Counted from the stretch's first letter, positions 35,665 through 44,933 are shown. The stretch is DNA of 64,000 bases from Desulfocapsa sp. (GCA_022712895.1 JAFLJS010000008.1:124001-188000); one strand, 5' to 3'. Numbers and translations: made by a program. Notes: generated by a model from the sequence alone, not told the origin.

Positions 35665-36221
35665 TTTGCAGACTCCTCGTTGAAACGCATGAAAATTTTT
35701 GCAACCTCTTTCTTACCCTGCATTTCAGTAGGCTTGAAATGAATTTTACCCTTAGGAAGAACCTTTGGCCCAAGATCAACATCAGTCCAAAATCTTCCCG
35801 TGTGAGATATGTAATTGACAAGCAGGCCCACTTCAAAAACCCTGCCGTTCTTTTCTACGGAACTGAGAAAAGAGTCCCAGAAGGTTTTAACTCTTCCTGT
35901 TCCTGTATATCCTTCTCTTCTCGCCATATGTCGAAGCACATCCATAATCAGGGCAACGTCAATCTCATTTGGACAACGACTAGTGCAGGATTCACATGTG
36001 GCACAAAGCCATAGAGAATTAGATTGTAGAACCTTTTCTTTCTGACCAGCCTGGGTGAGTCGCATGATCTGGCTAACAGAAATGTCATACTCATCGGTAT
36101 AAGGACAGCCAGCGGTACATTTACCGCACTGGTAACAGAGGTTGAGTTTTTGACCGCTTTCCTCTTCGACTTCCCTTACAAAATCAGAATCATAAGACGA
36201 ATTAATATTGATAACTTTCAT
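35661..36221 (-). CDS. hdrC: Heterodisulfide reductase subunit C (HdrC)
   Basis: 186 residues with two 4Fe-4S motifs, CYQCGKCTAGCP (about 30-41) and CATCESCTSRCP (about 73-84), typical of HdrC. It passes electrons from HdrA to HdrB. First gene of the hdrCBA-flxDCBA run; the upstream gap to adh1 holds two hairpins. Confidence 0.95.
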   Translation of the reverse strand: MKVININSSYDSDFVREVEEESGQKLNLCYQCGKCTAGCPYTDEYDISVSQIMRLTQAGQKEKVLQSNSLWLCATCESCTSRCPNEIDVALIMDVLRHMARREGYTGTGRVKTFWDSFLSSVEKNGRVFEVGLLVNYISHTGRFWTDVDLGPKVLPKGKIHFKPTEMQGKKEVAKIFMRFNEESAK

Positions 36222-36309
36222 AGTACTATGAGCCGCCTTTTTGCTGTTGGTGCAGCATTTCTAGTGTAAATGAATATCTTTGCCTGGAGACATGTCCTCC
36301 AAACAAAGC

Positions 36310-36337
36310 CAGTAACTCTCATTTGAGAGTGTTACTG
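36310..36337. promoter_or_regulatory. Hairpin between adh1 and hdrC
   Basis: CAGTAACTCTCA-TT-TGAGAGTGTTACTG: a long, nearly perfect stem. It lies 53 bp after the adh1 terminator-like hairpin and about 90 bp before hdrC, so it may be a processing or stabilising element. Confidence 0.45.
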
Positions 36338-36362
36338 ACTGGTGGTCACAAAAAATAAAAAT

Positions 36363-36395
36363 AGGAGGGAGGTCAATAAAGACGACCTTCCTCCT
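36363..36395 (-). terminator. Terminator-like hairpin after adh1
   Basis: On the minus strand AGGAGGAAGGTC and GACCTCCCTCCT pair with a small loop, then TATTTTTATTTTTT follows. It may cut most transcripts after adh1 and so give it higher expression than hdr-flx. Confidence 0.7.
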
Positions 36396-36415
36396 GATAG
36401 AGCACTGTTGCTTAA

Positions 36416-37597
36416 TTACATTGCAGCTTTATAAATCGCAGCAACATCCATATCTGTAGGTAACCTTGGATTGGTAAATCCACAAGCATCTTTTTGTGCA
36501 TTACCGGTCATCACTTCAATATCTTTTTCCTGAACATCTTTACCGTAGCGTTTTCCAAGCTCAACGAGTCCCGAAGGAATGCCAACATCTTTGGACAGCT
36601 TTTTGATTGCAGTGAGAGCAAGTTCCGCAGCATCGCGAGTGGAGAGACCTTCAACATTTTCTCCCATAAGCTCAGCAATTTTCACGAACCGATCCAACTT
36701 GGCGATGAGGTTAAATTTCGAAACGTGAGGAAGGAGGATTGCATTGCATTCTCCATGGGGCAAGTCATAGAATCCACCAAGCTGATGAGCCATAGCATGT
36801 ACATGGCCAAGGCTTGCATTGTTAAATGCCATACCAGCAAGATACTGCGCAAAGCACATACCTTCACGGGCATCAATATCGGAACCATTTGCCACTGCAG
36901 GGCGCAGGTGCTTGGCAACAAGCTCAATGGCTTTTTCAGCAGCAGAGTCTGTCATTGGAGTAGCGATTGTTGAAACATATGCTTCAACTGCGTGGGTTAA
37001 AGCGTCCATACCAGTTGCTGCGGTAAGTGCTGGAGGCATACCCACCATAAGAAGTGGATCATCAAGTGCGATACCTGGAGTTACTCGCCAATCTACGATG
37101 GCCATCTTCACTTTACGTTTGGTGTCTGTGATGATACAAAAACGTGTCATTTCAGAAGCGGTACCTGCTGTGGTGTTTACCGCAACATATGGAGGCATGG
37201 GCTTCTTGGACATATCAACGCCTTCGTAGTCGTGGATTGTACCGCCATTGGCTATAACCAGTCCAATACCTTTGCCGCAATCGTGAGAACTTCCACCACC
37301 AAGGGTAATCAGACTGTCACAACTATTGTCCCGATAAACTTTAACGCCTTCATGAACATTCTCGTCTGTTGGGTTTGGAATTGTGTCATCATAGACAACA
37401 TACTTCATACCAGCCTCATCCAGGAGATCAGTAATTTGTTTGGTGATCCCTGCACCAGTGATCCCTTTATCCGTTACCACGAGAGGTTTGCTTCCACCAA
37501 GGGACTTGATTTTAGCAGGAATTTCCTTACGAGCACCAATACCGATAAGAGTTACACTTGGGATAAAAAATCCATAAACTTGTTCTTGAACTGCCAT
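36416..37597 (-). CDS. adh: Iron-containing alcohol dehydrogenase 1
   Basis: 393 residues from ATG 37597 (MAVQEQVYGFFIPS), preferred over an ATG three codons upstream because AAGAGG is then well spaced. It oxidises primary alcohols such as ethanol with NAD. Nucleotide loop GGGSSHDCGKGIG and the metal-binding His/Asp block HAMAHQLGG...PHGECNAILLPHV are those of the Fe-ADH family. It stands just before hdrC-flxA, as in Desulfovibrio, where Flx-Hdr recycles NADH. A sigma-54 promoter lies about 85 bp upstream. Confidence 0.93.
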   Translation of the reverse strand: MAVQEQVYGFFIPSVTLIGIGARKEIPAKIKSLGGSKPLVVTDKGITGAGITKQITDLLDEAGMKYVVYDDTIPNPTDENVHEGVKVYRDNSCDSLITLGGGSSHDCGKGIGLVIANGGTIHDYEGVDMSKKPMPPYVAVNTTAGTASEMTRFCIITDTKRKVKMAIVDWRVTPGIALDDPLLMVGMPPALTAATGMDALTHAVEAYVSTIATPMTDSAAEKAIELVAKHLRPAVANGSDIDAREGMCFAQYLAGMAFNNASLGHVHAMAHQLGGFYDLPHGECNAILLPHVSKFNLIAKLDRFVKIAELMGENVEGLSTRDAAELALTAIKKLSKDVGIPSGLVELGKRYGKDVQEKDIEVMTGNAQKDACGFTNPRLPTDMDVAAIYKAAM

Positions 37598-37680
37598 TTT
37601 GACCATCCTCTTTTAAGATAATAAGTAAAACAACTTTGCCAGATTTTAGTTTGGATCCAAAAACTATTACTCCACTTATA

Positions 37681-37695
37681 GCAAGCTGCATGCCA
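37681..37695 (-). promoter_or_regulatory. Sigma-54 promoter of adh1-hdr-flx
   Basis: Minus-strand TGGCATGCAGCTTGC followed by T matches TGGCAC-N5-TTGCT with exact spacing, about 84 bp upstream of the adh1 start. Confidence 0.82.
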
Positions 37696-37747
37696 GAATT
37701 GTATAGTGTGTTATTCCAGTACCTTAGCGTGCTACACGGGCGTTTCA

Positions 37748-37766
37748 AAAGGACAACATGACCCAC
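37748..37766. promoter_or_regulatory. Candidate enhancer site B1
   Basis: AAAGGACAACATGACCCAC, a degenerate match with the right half TGACCC intact, centred about 63 bp upstream of the -24 box, the same distance as at aor and adh2. Confidence 0.45.
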
Positions 37767-37882
37767 AAACAGCAAAGGGCATTAGAGAGTCTCTGGTTTC
37801 GGTAACAGGAAATGCGTGGAGATACCTTATTGATACGGTTTTAGGGGGTAAGTGGACAAAAAGAAACAGTTGGCAATGCAAA

Positions 37883-37901
37883 CGGGGCAATATGACCTGT
37901 C
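37883..37901. promoter_or_regulatory. Candidate enhancer site B2
   Basis: ACGGGGCAATATGACCTGT differs from aor site A1 at two positions and is centred 198 bp upstream of the -24 box (aor site A2: 196 bp). Confidence 0.55.
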
Positions 37902-38291
37902 ATTTAAAGCATGAGAAAAAGGATTAGTTTTCGAGAATAGTATCTGAAAAGAATGGGGCTATATTCTTAGTTGCGAAGAGCTACAGCATTCGAAGGATGG
38001 TGACAAAAACCGTATGACAATACTTGGGCGAAAGAAATCCGACAATGACCACAGACAGATTTCCATCTACCCCCTTCATGGGGGTGAATCTGTTCATCAT
38101 TCACTGGCGTTATTCGCATGGGAACGTGTTTTCATAACTTATTGACACCAGACGTCCCTCGTTATGGACAAGGGCATGATGCGCCAGCCCTGCTGCCTGA
38201 GGACGACCATGTATTGTGACGATAAGGCTTATCTTTATATTTTCATTAATCTGTTTCGGCAGGGCAATTCCTGATTAGAAAAGATATTAAT
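37902..38291. other. Remaining gap upstream of adh1
   Basis: No gene seen. It holds a hairpin ACCCCC-TTCAT-GGGGGT (38069-38085) nested in CAGAT/ATCTG pairs, and AT-rich sequence next to the end of the second response-regulator gene. Confidence 0.4.
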
Positions 38292-39620
38292 CTAGTAACT
38301 TTTCATTTTCCGATAGAGAGTCTTGCGACTGATTCCGAGAACCTCTGCAGCTTTACTCCTGTTCCCGTCATAAAAATCGAGGATTTTTAGAATATGCTGC
38401 TTTTCCACGGACTCAAGAGTAATGCGTGGTTCGGCATTTCCGGATGCTTCCACAAGTTCAAGGGGCAGGCATCTTTCTGTGATCATCTTGTTTTCGGAAA
38501 GGATAATGGAACGTTCAATGACATTTCGAAGTTCTCGTACATTTCCTGGCCAGTCATAACTAAGAATACAATCCATGGCATTTTGTACGATGCGATAGGT
38601 TGCACCATCAGGGCTGAGGATTGTGAGAAAATGATCGACCAGCAGAGGCAGGTCTTCCCTTCTTTCATTCAGTGTTGGAATATGAATATTGAAGGCATTA
38701 ATTCTATGAAAAAGGGCTTCGTTAAATCGTCCCTCCTTAACTTCCTGAACAAGGTTACGATTTGTTGCAAACAGAAAACGGATATCCACCTGACGTTCTT
38801 CTTTCTCCCCCATCCTTCTGTATCTTTGAGTTTCCAGAACTCTGAGCAGTGATGCCTGAACACCAAGGGATAATTCTCCTATCTCATCCAGAAAAAGGGT
38901 ACTTTCATGAGCATAGGCCATCAATCCTTCCTGGGACTGGCTTGCTCCGGTAAAAGAACCTTTCACATGACCAAAAAGTTCACTGCGGGCCAGTTCCTTT
39001 TGCAATGATGCACAATTTTTGATGATAATCTGGTTATTTGAGCGCGAGGATCGATCATGGATAGCATGGGCAATCACATCTTTTCCGGCTCCTGACTCTC
39101 CGGTTATCAGTATTGGGATATTTGCATCCGCCACCTTATCAACAAGATACTGAATATTGTGCACCGCCTTGGAGTTACCGATAAATTTTTTCGGTCCCTG
39201 ATCAAAATCGGCATGGTGCTTCAGTCGCTTATTTTCCATGGATAGCCTGGCTCGTTGATGTGCTTTTTCAACTATGAGATCAAGCCTATCCAGGTTAAAA
39301 GGTTTTGGTATAAAATCGCAGGCACCGAGCTTCATTGCCTCAACGGCACTGTCAATGTCTCCATGTCCCGTAATCATAACAACTTCTGTGTAGGGGCATG
39401 CATCCCTTACTTTTATGAGCAGATTAAGGTCAGAGCTATCCGGCAGGAGTAGATCCATAATAATGACATCAAACCAATGCTGGCGTACCATGTCCATGGC
39501 CTGAGATGCGCTATCGGCAGTAAAAATCTTACGGGAAGGACTTGCCAGTTCCTTTTGTAGCAATCTTCTAATTGATTCTTCGTCGTCAATGACAAGAATT
39601 GGATATGTTTGGTTCTTCAC
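38292..39620 (-). CDS. Sigma-54-dependent response regulator 2 (NtrC family)
   Basis: 442 residues: receiver (phospho-Asp in VIIMDLLLPDSS), AAA+ domain (GESGAGKD, FLDEIGELS) and a C-terminal Fis-type HTH (AAEVLGISRKTLYRKMK). The sigma-54 contact loop reads GSFTGA instead of GAFTGA, a variant seen in some family members. It is coupled to its kinase (ATG/stop junction at 39620) and to adh2. Three nearby sigma-54 promoters (aor, adh1, adh2) share a palindromic upstream motif, so it is the best candidate for their activator. Confidence 0.94.
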   Translation of the reverse strand: MKNQTYPILVIDDEESIRRLLQKELASPSRKIFTADSASQAMDMVRQHWFDVIIMDLLLPDSSDLNLLIKVRDACPYTEVVMITGHGDIDSAVEAMKLGACDFIPKPFNLDRLDLIVEKAHQRARLSMENKRLKHHADFDQGPKKFIGNSKAVHNIQYLVDKVADANIPILITGESGAGKDVIAHAIHDRSSRSNNQIIIKNCASLQKELARSELFGHVKGSFTGASQSQEGLMAYAHESTLFLDEIGELSLGVQASLLRVLETQRYRRMGEKEERQVDIRFLFATNRNLVQEVKEGRFNEALFHRINAFNIHIPTLNERREDLPLLVDHFLTILSPDGATYRIVQNAMDCILSYDWPGNVRELRNVIERSIILSENKMITERCLPLELVEASGNAEPRITLESVEKQHILKILDFYDGNRSKAAEVLGISRKTLYRKMKSY

Positions 39621-40813
39621 TATTTATCTATACCAGGAATACGGACACAGAAAGAGGAGCCTTTTCCCTCTTCACTGCTCACACTGATTTCTCCATTATG
39701 GTTTTTTACTATCGAATAGCAGGTTGAAAGCCCAATGCCTACACCTTTACCAGCAGGCTTGGTGGTAAAGAATGGCTCAAACAGTTTGTTTTGGATCTCC
39801 TGCGGAATTCCGCAACCGGTATCCTTAACAATGAGCCCGGCGCCATTATCCTCCAGAGGATACGTTTTAACCAGAAGGGTTCCGCCTCCATCCATTGCAT
39901 CAAGGGCGTTGGTGAAAAGATTGATGATAACCTGTTTAAGTTGAGACTCATCACCTTGAATCATTGGTAATTTTTTATACAATTCAGTTTTTACGGTTAC
40001 TTTATGCTGTTCCTTAAAGTGATGTTTTAAAATAAAAAGCGTGTCTTCAATGCACTGGTTCAAATCAACGGGCCGCAAAGTGGATGCCACCGGGCGGCTG
40101 AAGGTAAGAAGACTTCGTACAATATCACGACAGCGGAGACACTCCTTGAGTATGGTGTCTGTATATTCCTCAAAATCATCATAAAGATCATCTTCAACTT
40201 TGCCTTGTATACGGCTTAAACGACGACGCAAGCCTTCGGCAAACCCACTTATGGCTGTCAGGGGATTATTTATTTCATGGGCAACTCCGGCGGCAAGGGT
40301 GCCGACAGTTGCCATTTTTTCGGCTTGATAAAATTGTGCCTGGAACTCTTTTTCTCTGGTTACATCTCTTTTAAAAAGTAACACAGTACGTTCACCAGTG
40401 GTGCTTATCTTCAGTGGGGAAGCTATCAGTTCATAATGACGGAGCTTACCACCCTCCTCGTAAATACGTAGATCCTTGGTGGTCTCATCACAATCAAGAG
40501 CTTTAAGAACCGGACATTCTTCACATGGAGAGTCTCCCTCGTTAAAAATTTCATAGCACTTTTTGCCGATAGGATCGGCCTCCGGATACCATTCTCCAAA
40601 CACATGGTTCACAGATTGAATTTTCAAGTCCTCGGAAAGCACCACCATTAAATCCGTTATCCCGTCAAGAAGCGCCTGAACTTCTTTGCGTTTCTCTTCC
40701 AGTTCGTTGTTCGATGTCTTTAACTCCTCCACTTTTCGTTGCAGTTCCTGATAAAAACCGAGTTTGCTGTGCTCGATTCCTACAAGGTCTTCTAGAGTTG
40801 TATGGGGAGCCAT
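39620..40813 (-). CDS. Cytoplasmic PAS sensor histidine kinase
   Basis: 397 residues from ATG 40813, which overlaps the adh2 stop as TGATG and has GAAAAGG upstream. No membrane segment. A coiled-coil start (about 20-50) leads into a PAS domain (about 48-150) with clustered cysteines: C86 in KKCYEIF, C97 and C100 in SPCEECP, and C108. HisKA follows with GVAHEINNPLTAISG, then HATPase boxes DTGCGIP and GVGIGLS. The Cys cluster suggests redox or metal sensing, but this is inference. It is co-transcribed with adh2 and regulator 2. Confidence 0.92.
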   Translation of the reverse strand: MAPHTTLEDLVGIEHSKLGFYQELQRKVEELKTSNNELEEKRKEVQALLDGITDLMVVLSEDLKIQSVNHVFGEWYPEADPIGKKCYEIFNEGDSPCEECPVLKALDCDETTKDLRIYEEGGKLRHYELIASPLKISTTGERTVLLFKRDVTREKEFQAQFYQAEKMATVGTLAAGVAHEINNPLTAISGFAEGLRRRLSRIQGKVEDDLYDDFEEYTDTILKECLRCRDIVRSLLTFSRPVASTLRPVDLNQCIEDTLFILKHHFKEQHKVTVKTELYKKLPMIQGDESQLKQVIINLFTNALDAMDGGGTLLVKTYPLEDNGAGLIVKDTGCGIPQEIQNKLFEPFFTTKPAGKGVGIGLSTCYSIVKNHNGEISVSSEEGKGSSFCVRIPGIDK

Positions 40814-41961
40814 CACCATACCTTTTCACAAATGGTTAACAATTCTTGCCATGAAGCCGACCGTGGATTCGTCAGGTTACAGACATCATTTACCGCCATT
40901 TTACAGATTGGCTCCAAATGTTTTTGATCATCTTTGTTTACCACTTGACGCAGCTTAAGAGGGACATCAAAAGAGGCAAAGAATTCGTCGAGTTTATTGA
41001 TACCTTCCATGGCTGTTTCTTTGTCTGAGCCAAGATTTTTATTTAAAATAACCCGTCCAATATCAGCCATTTTGGAAACACAGGAATCCAGGTTAAAACG
41101 CATGACTGATGTGAGCAGGATCGGGTGAATCACCCCATGGGACATATCGAACTGCCCACCAAGAGAATGCGCTAGGGCATGTTCCGCACCAAGGCTTGCA
41201 TTGCTAAAAGCCATTGATGCTGCAATGGAGGCAATGCTGAGTTGTTCCAGTGAATCAAGCGATCGTGTCTGCACAGCAGACTGGAGGTTTCGCATGATAA
41301 GATCAATGGCTTTTAGTGATTGTGGCTCAGTAAAGGGGGATGCAATGCGGGAAACGTAGGCCTCGATTGCATGGGCTAGAGCATCCACGGCAGACTGAAT
41401 AATCAACGTTTCTGTTTTGGTACGCAGAATAAGCGGATCAACTATGGCAATATTAGGAACAAGGGTTCGCGTGATAATGGACATCTTCACCGCCCGTTCC
41501 ACATCTGTGATGATACAAAACTGTGATATGTCCGATCCGCTGCCTGCGGTGGTCGTGATAAAGACCATGGGGGGCAGCGGGCGTTCAACCCTGTTGGCGC
41601 CCTCATAGTCACGGATTTTTCCTCCGTTACTGGCTATAATGGCAATTCCTTTTGCCGTATCAAGTGAACTTCCACCACCAATGGCCATAATTACATCGCA
41701 GTCATTTTTCAGATAAAACTTGGCTCCCTGCTCAACTTCATAATCACGAGGATTTGAGGTAACTCCAGGATAATAGATCCAATTAATCCCAGCCTCCGCC
41801 AGAACATCCATAAGACGTTGTACCCAGCCCGCTTCCTCGATACCGGAATCACTGACAAGGAAAACTTTTTTTGCACCATGCCTCAGTGCACATTGACCAG
41901 CATACTTAAGACTTCCTCGTCCAAAAATAATTTCAGGGATGGCAAATTTTGTTGTTTCCAT
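40813..41961 (-). CDS. Iron-containing alcohol dehydrogenase 2
   Basis: 382 residues from ATG 41961 (METTKFAIPEIIFGRGS); a GTG four codons earlier is possible. Fe-ADH motifs: GGGSSLDTAKGIA, and ALAHSLGG with HGVIHPILL in the metal-binding part. It is clearly distinct from adh1. First gene of a three-gene unit with a kinase and sigma-54 regulator, which suggests its expression is tied to alcohol sensing. Substrate is not determined. Confidence 0.92.
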   Translation of the reverse strand: METTKFAIPEIIFGRGSLKYAGQCALRHGAKKVFLVSDSGIEEAGWVQRLMDVLAEAGINWIYYPGVTSNPRDYEVEQGAKFYLKNDCDVIMAIGGGSSLDTAKGIAIIASNGGKIRDYEGANRVERPLPPMVFITTTAGSGSDISQFCIITDVERAVKMSIITRTLVPNIAIVDPLILRTKTETLIIQSAVDALAHAIEAYVSRIASPFTEPQSLKAIDLIMRNLQSAVQTRSLDSLEQLSIASIAASMAFSNASLGAEHALAHSLGGQFDMSHGVIHPILLTSVMRFNLDSCVSKMADIGRVILNKNLGSDKETAMEGINKLDEFFASFDVPLKLRQVVNKDDQKHLEPICKMAVNDVCNLTNPRSASWQELLTICEKVW

Positions 41962-42071
41962 ATTCGTTTCCACTTTTTTCTTACAATGCGTCAGGGGGCA
42001 CTAAAATACAAGATACCAATTCTCCAAAATCAGAATGTGCATTTTTTGTGAACGTTGTCACAAGCTCCCAT

Positions 42072-42086
42072 GCAAATATCAGGCCA
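42072..42086 (-). promoter_or_regulatory. Sigma-54 promoter of adh2-kinase-regulator
   Basis: Minus-strand TGGCCTGATATTTGC keeps GG and GC at the correct spacing with a full TTTGC -12 box, about 110 bp upstream of adh2. Confidence 0.7.
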
Positions 42087-42139
42087 ATGCAAACTTTACC
42101 GCTAAACCAACCAATTAGCAAAATAGAGCGAACTGAAAA

Positions 42140-42158
42140 ACGGGTCAAAACTGCCCGT
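42140..42158. promoter_or_regulatory. Candidate enhancer site C1
   Basis: ACGGGTCAAAACTGCCCGT: both 5-bp arms ACGGG and CCCGT are perfect, and it is centred 64 bp upstream of the -24 box. Confidence 0.55.
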
Positions 42159-42239
42159 TTGCGTAGACCAACTCCAGCTGCTGTCTACTTTGAACACTTT
42201 AACCATCAGAAAATCCGTTAGTTAGAGGCACCGAAGGGG

Positions 42240-42258
42240 CCGGGTCATAACGACCCGT
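42240..42258. promoter_or_regulatory. Candidate enhancer site C2
   Basis: CCGGGTCATAACGACCCGT, 9-bp spacer as in the other sites, centred about 164 bp upstream of the -24 box, which is about three helical turns nearer than A2 and B2. Confidence 0.5.
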
Positions 42259-42648
42259 GCGGAACCACAGGAACGGGCCATACTTACCCATGCGAAGACG
42301 GGGAAACACTTTAGGTACCTTAAAAGCTCTCCGCTAGCAATCAGATTAACTTGGCCGTTACTCGGGCAACCGAACAACAAACACAGGAATTTTTGCAGTT
42401 CGGTTACCCTACAAACCATACTTCGACACACAGCCTCATGCATTTTACCATGGCACGACAACCAACCACGACCAGGTCACAAGCCGCAAGAGCGTCGTAT
42501 TTATGCCCGGAGTCTCTGTAAATACACATTTGCCAAGCCTGCACCCGCCGCCCTCTCAATGCGCCATTGCTTCAAAAGCAGCTTTGCGGTATATCTGACA
42601 CTACATCACCTAACCATTGACCCAACATTACACACTGATAAAATCGAC
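42259..42648. other. Non-coding gap before HyuA-like gene
   Basis: No gene or promoter is convincing. AGCTCTCCGCTAGCAATCAG (about 42330-42349) resembles the GTTCACCGCTGGCTATCAG part of repeat copy B, so this may be a decayed copy of the dispersed repeat. Confidence 0.3.
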
Positions 42649-44280
42649 ATGCCTTCATATATCATAGGAATAGACACCGGCGGTACTTACACTGACGCCG
42701 TACTACTCGACCTTGCCAACAGCACTGTTCTGGCAACTGCCAAAGTACCCACCAAGCATCATCAGCTTGCCCTCTCCACCGCAAATGCCCTGGAAAGTCT
42801 GCTTCAGAAAACTGATATTGACACAAAACAGGTCTCACGCCTGGCACTCTCTACCACCCTTGCCACCAATGCCGTTATTGAAAACAAGGGTGCCCGGGTC
42901 GCTGCTTTTATCATTGGTTATGTGAAACATTTCAAACTGCCCATCACATCCACTATTTTTATAAAAGGTGGGCACAATATCATGGGCAAAGAAGAGGAAC
43001 CACTGGATCTCAACAATATAGTTGATACTATTCAGGGGCTGAAAAATGAAGTGGATGCCTATGCGGTCTGCTCAGCCATGTCCATGAAAGATGCCAGCCA
43101 TGAAATGGTAACTGAAAAAGCGATAGCCATGATGGACCCTAAACCCGTTTTCTGTTCCCATACCATCAGTCACAATGCCGGCATGCAGGAACGAACTGCC
43201 ACCGCCGCACTACACGCGAAGCTGATGCCGCTCATGCAGGACTATGTCGCCGGTGTCCAGCAAGCAGCCCATAAAAACAAGCTTGAATGCCCCATTGTAC
43301 TCATCGCTGGCAATGGTGATCAGATCTCCATAAACAGCGCCGCTGAACAGGCTGGAATAACAGTTGCGAGCGGCCCTGCCTGCACAGCTGGTTTTGGCGC
43401 GACCCAAGGCATAGAAAATGCTCTGGTGATTGATGTTGGCGGAACCACCACTGATATTGCTATGATTCGGGACGGGAAAACTGTTTTATCACCCGACGGC
43501 TGTAAAGTCGGCCGCTGGCAGACCCATGTGGAAGCAGTGGACATGTTTACTGGTGGCATAGGAGGGGACTCTCATGTACTGCTGGATGCTAACGGCCAGG
43601 TCAGCCTGGGCCCAAATCGGGTAATCCCTCTTTCCATGAGCGGAGACTTCCCTCCCCCTGAGCAGTGGTTGGGAACAGAACAGAACAGTAAATGTATTGC
43701 TCTGATCCCTGAGACAGATAACAGAGGGAGCAATGATGCAATCCTCAAACATCTTACTGAAAATGGCCCGTCCACGGCCTCCGCAATCAGCCAAGCCACA
43801 AGACTCTCCGGGGTTCCTCTTGAAAAATATCTGGAGCAACTGGCAAGGGAACAACTCACTCTGGAAACCGGATTCACCCCCACTGACGCCCTGCATGTAC
43901 TTGGCAGAATCTCCATAGGAAACGTGGCACAAGCTGAAGCGGGGGCAAGCATCCTCGCAAACCTTGCCAACATGGAAGTGGATGCCTTCTGCCAAAAAAT
44001 CATTCGCATGACAGAGGAAAATATTGAAAACCTGCTCATCGATTATGTTATCCACCACTACTGGGGAAAATCACTGACCAGTTTCATCAACTCACGGAAT
44101 GACCACCCAGTACTCGGGGTGCAATTTCGTCTGAAACTGCCACTGATTGGTATTGGTGCTGCTGCGAAATATTTTCTGCCAAATGTTGCAAAAAAGCTGG
44201 GAACGAACGTTGAATTTCCAGAACATTGCGAGGTGGGTAACGGTGTCGGAGCAGCGCTACTCGCCATTACGAACAACTGA
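42649..44280 (+). CDS. HyuA-like protein (hydantoinase/oxoprolinase family)
   Basis: 543 residues from ATG 42649 (MPSYIIGIDTGGTYTDAVLL); the longer ORF start is less likely because the ASKHA phosphate-1 motif should begin near residue 7. A second nucleotide motif, IDVGGTTTDIAMIRDG, lies near residue 265. Related enzymes hydrolyse cyclic amides with ATP, but the partner HyuB subunit is missing here, so the substrate is unknown. The gene faces the amino-acid importer region. Confidence 0.85.
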   Translation: MPSYIIGIDTGGTYTDAVLLDLANSTVLATAKVPTKHHQLALSTANALESLLQKTDIDTKQVSRLALSTTLATNAVIENKGARVAAFIIGYVKHFKLPITSTIFIKGGHNIMGKEEEPLDLNNIVDTIQGLKNEVDAYAVCSAMSMKDASHEMVTEKAIAMMDPKPVFCSHTISHNAGMQERTATAALHAKLMPLMQDYVAGVQQAAHKNKLECPIVLIAGNGDQISINSAAEQAGITVASGPACTAGFGATQGIENALVIDVGGTTTDIAMIRDGKTVLSPDGCKVGRWQTHVEAVDMFTGGIGGDSHVLLDANGQVSLGPNRVIPLSMSGDFPPPEQWLGTEQNSKCIALIPETDNRGSNDAILKHLTENGPSTASAISQATRLSGVPLEKYLEQLAREQLTLETGFTPTDALHVLGRISIGNVAQAEAGASILANLANMEVDAFCQKIIRMTEENIENLLIDYVIHHYWGKSLTSFINSRNDHPVLGVQFRLKLPLIGIGAAAKYFLPNVAKKLGTNVEFPEHCEVGNGVGAALLAITNN

Positions 44281-44481
44281 TATTCCCATTTCAGGAAGGG
44301 GTACCTGAGACAAAATCCAGCTGGACCTACAAGTTACAATAGCACAAGCAAGGCTAATCAATTCGTTCAAAGCTTAGGTGCAGTTGAATAGTTCTCATAT
44401 TTGTAATTATCGTGCAGTAATATTTTAATTGGCAGTTTTAAGCTGATAAAAATTTTCTTTCCGTCGAGAAAAACCAAGAAG
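44281..44481. other. Non-coding stretch after HyuA-like gene
   Basis: AT-rich, no ORF with support and no clear terminator. Confidence 0.3.
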
Positions 44482-44560
44482 AAAAATACGATTCCATCCA
44501 CCAACGTGACACCCAAACGAACAAAACCAGAGAAAATACCTGCCCTCTCCCCAAAAAAAC
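44482..44560. repeat. Dispersed intergenic repeat, partial copy D
   Basis: AAAAATACGATTCCATCCAC then ACCCAAACGAACAAAACC and AGAGAAAATACC matches the start of copy B at 53562 (AAAATACGATTGCAGCCACC, ACCCAAGTAAG, CCAGAGAAAACACC). The rest of the gap to 44933 shows nothing recognised except the aapJ ribosome-binding site. Confidence 0.5.
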
Positions 44561-44933
44561 AAGGGGCCACCGTAGCGCCGCTTCTCCCGAACACCCACCA
44601 CACAATAACTACTGCATTTTCACCCTACTACCCACATACACCAATCGCACAAAAATGGGTCCCCGGTTTCAGGACTGGATGGATTGCTAGTACCTCTTTC
44701 CATGGAACACGAGACACCCCGCTTAGTGCTCATGTCGAACATAAAACCGTAGCTATTTTACGAAATAAAATGAAAAAAGCCCATCTGATAAAAGTATTAT
44801 TCTTAATAAACACTATCGCTTTCATTCCCAGCAAGTATAGTGCCTCACAGCGATTTACTATTCAGCCTAATCACCATTAAAAAAATGCTGTTTAGCATAT
44901 TAATCTTTTTTCAATTTTACTAGGAGAAATCAC

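Noticed and set aside
38069-38085. CRISPR-like or tRNA-like element at the ACCCCC/GGGGGT hairpin
   Set aside because: Single short hairpin with no repeats, spacers, or tRNA arms.
42452-42466. TGGCACGACAACCAA as a sigma-54 promoter for the HyuA-like gene
   Set aside because: The -24 box is perfect but no GC doublet lies at the -12 spacing.
43489-44058. Minus-strand 189-codon ORF
   Set aside because: Antisense to the HyuA-like gene and without recognisable domains.
44431-44446. TGGCAGTTTTAAGC as a sigma-54 promoter for aapJ
   Set aside because: GG-to-GC distance is one base too short.
44506-44880. Plus-strand 124-codon ORF before aapJ
   Set aside because: Overlaps repeat copy D, has Thr/Pro/Lys-rich random-looking content and no ribosome-binding site.
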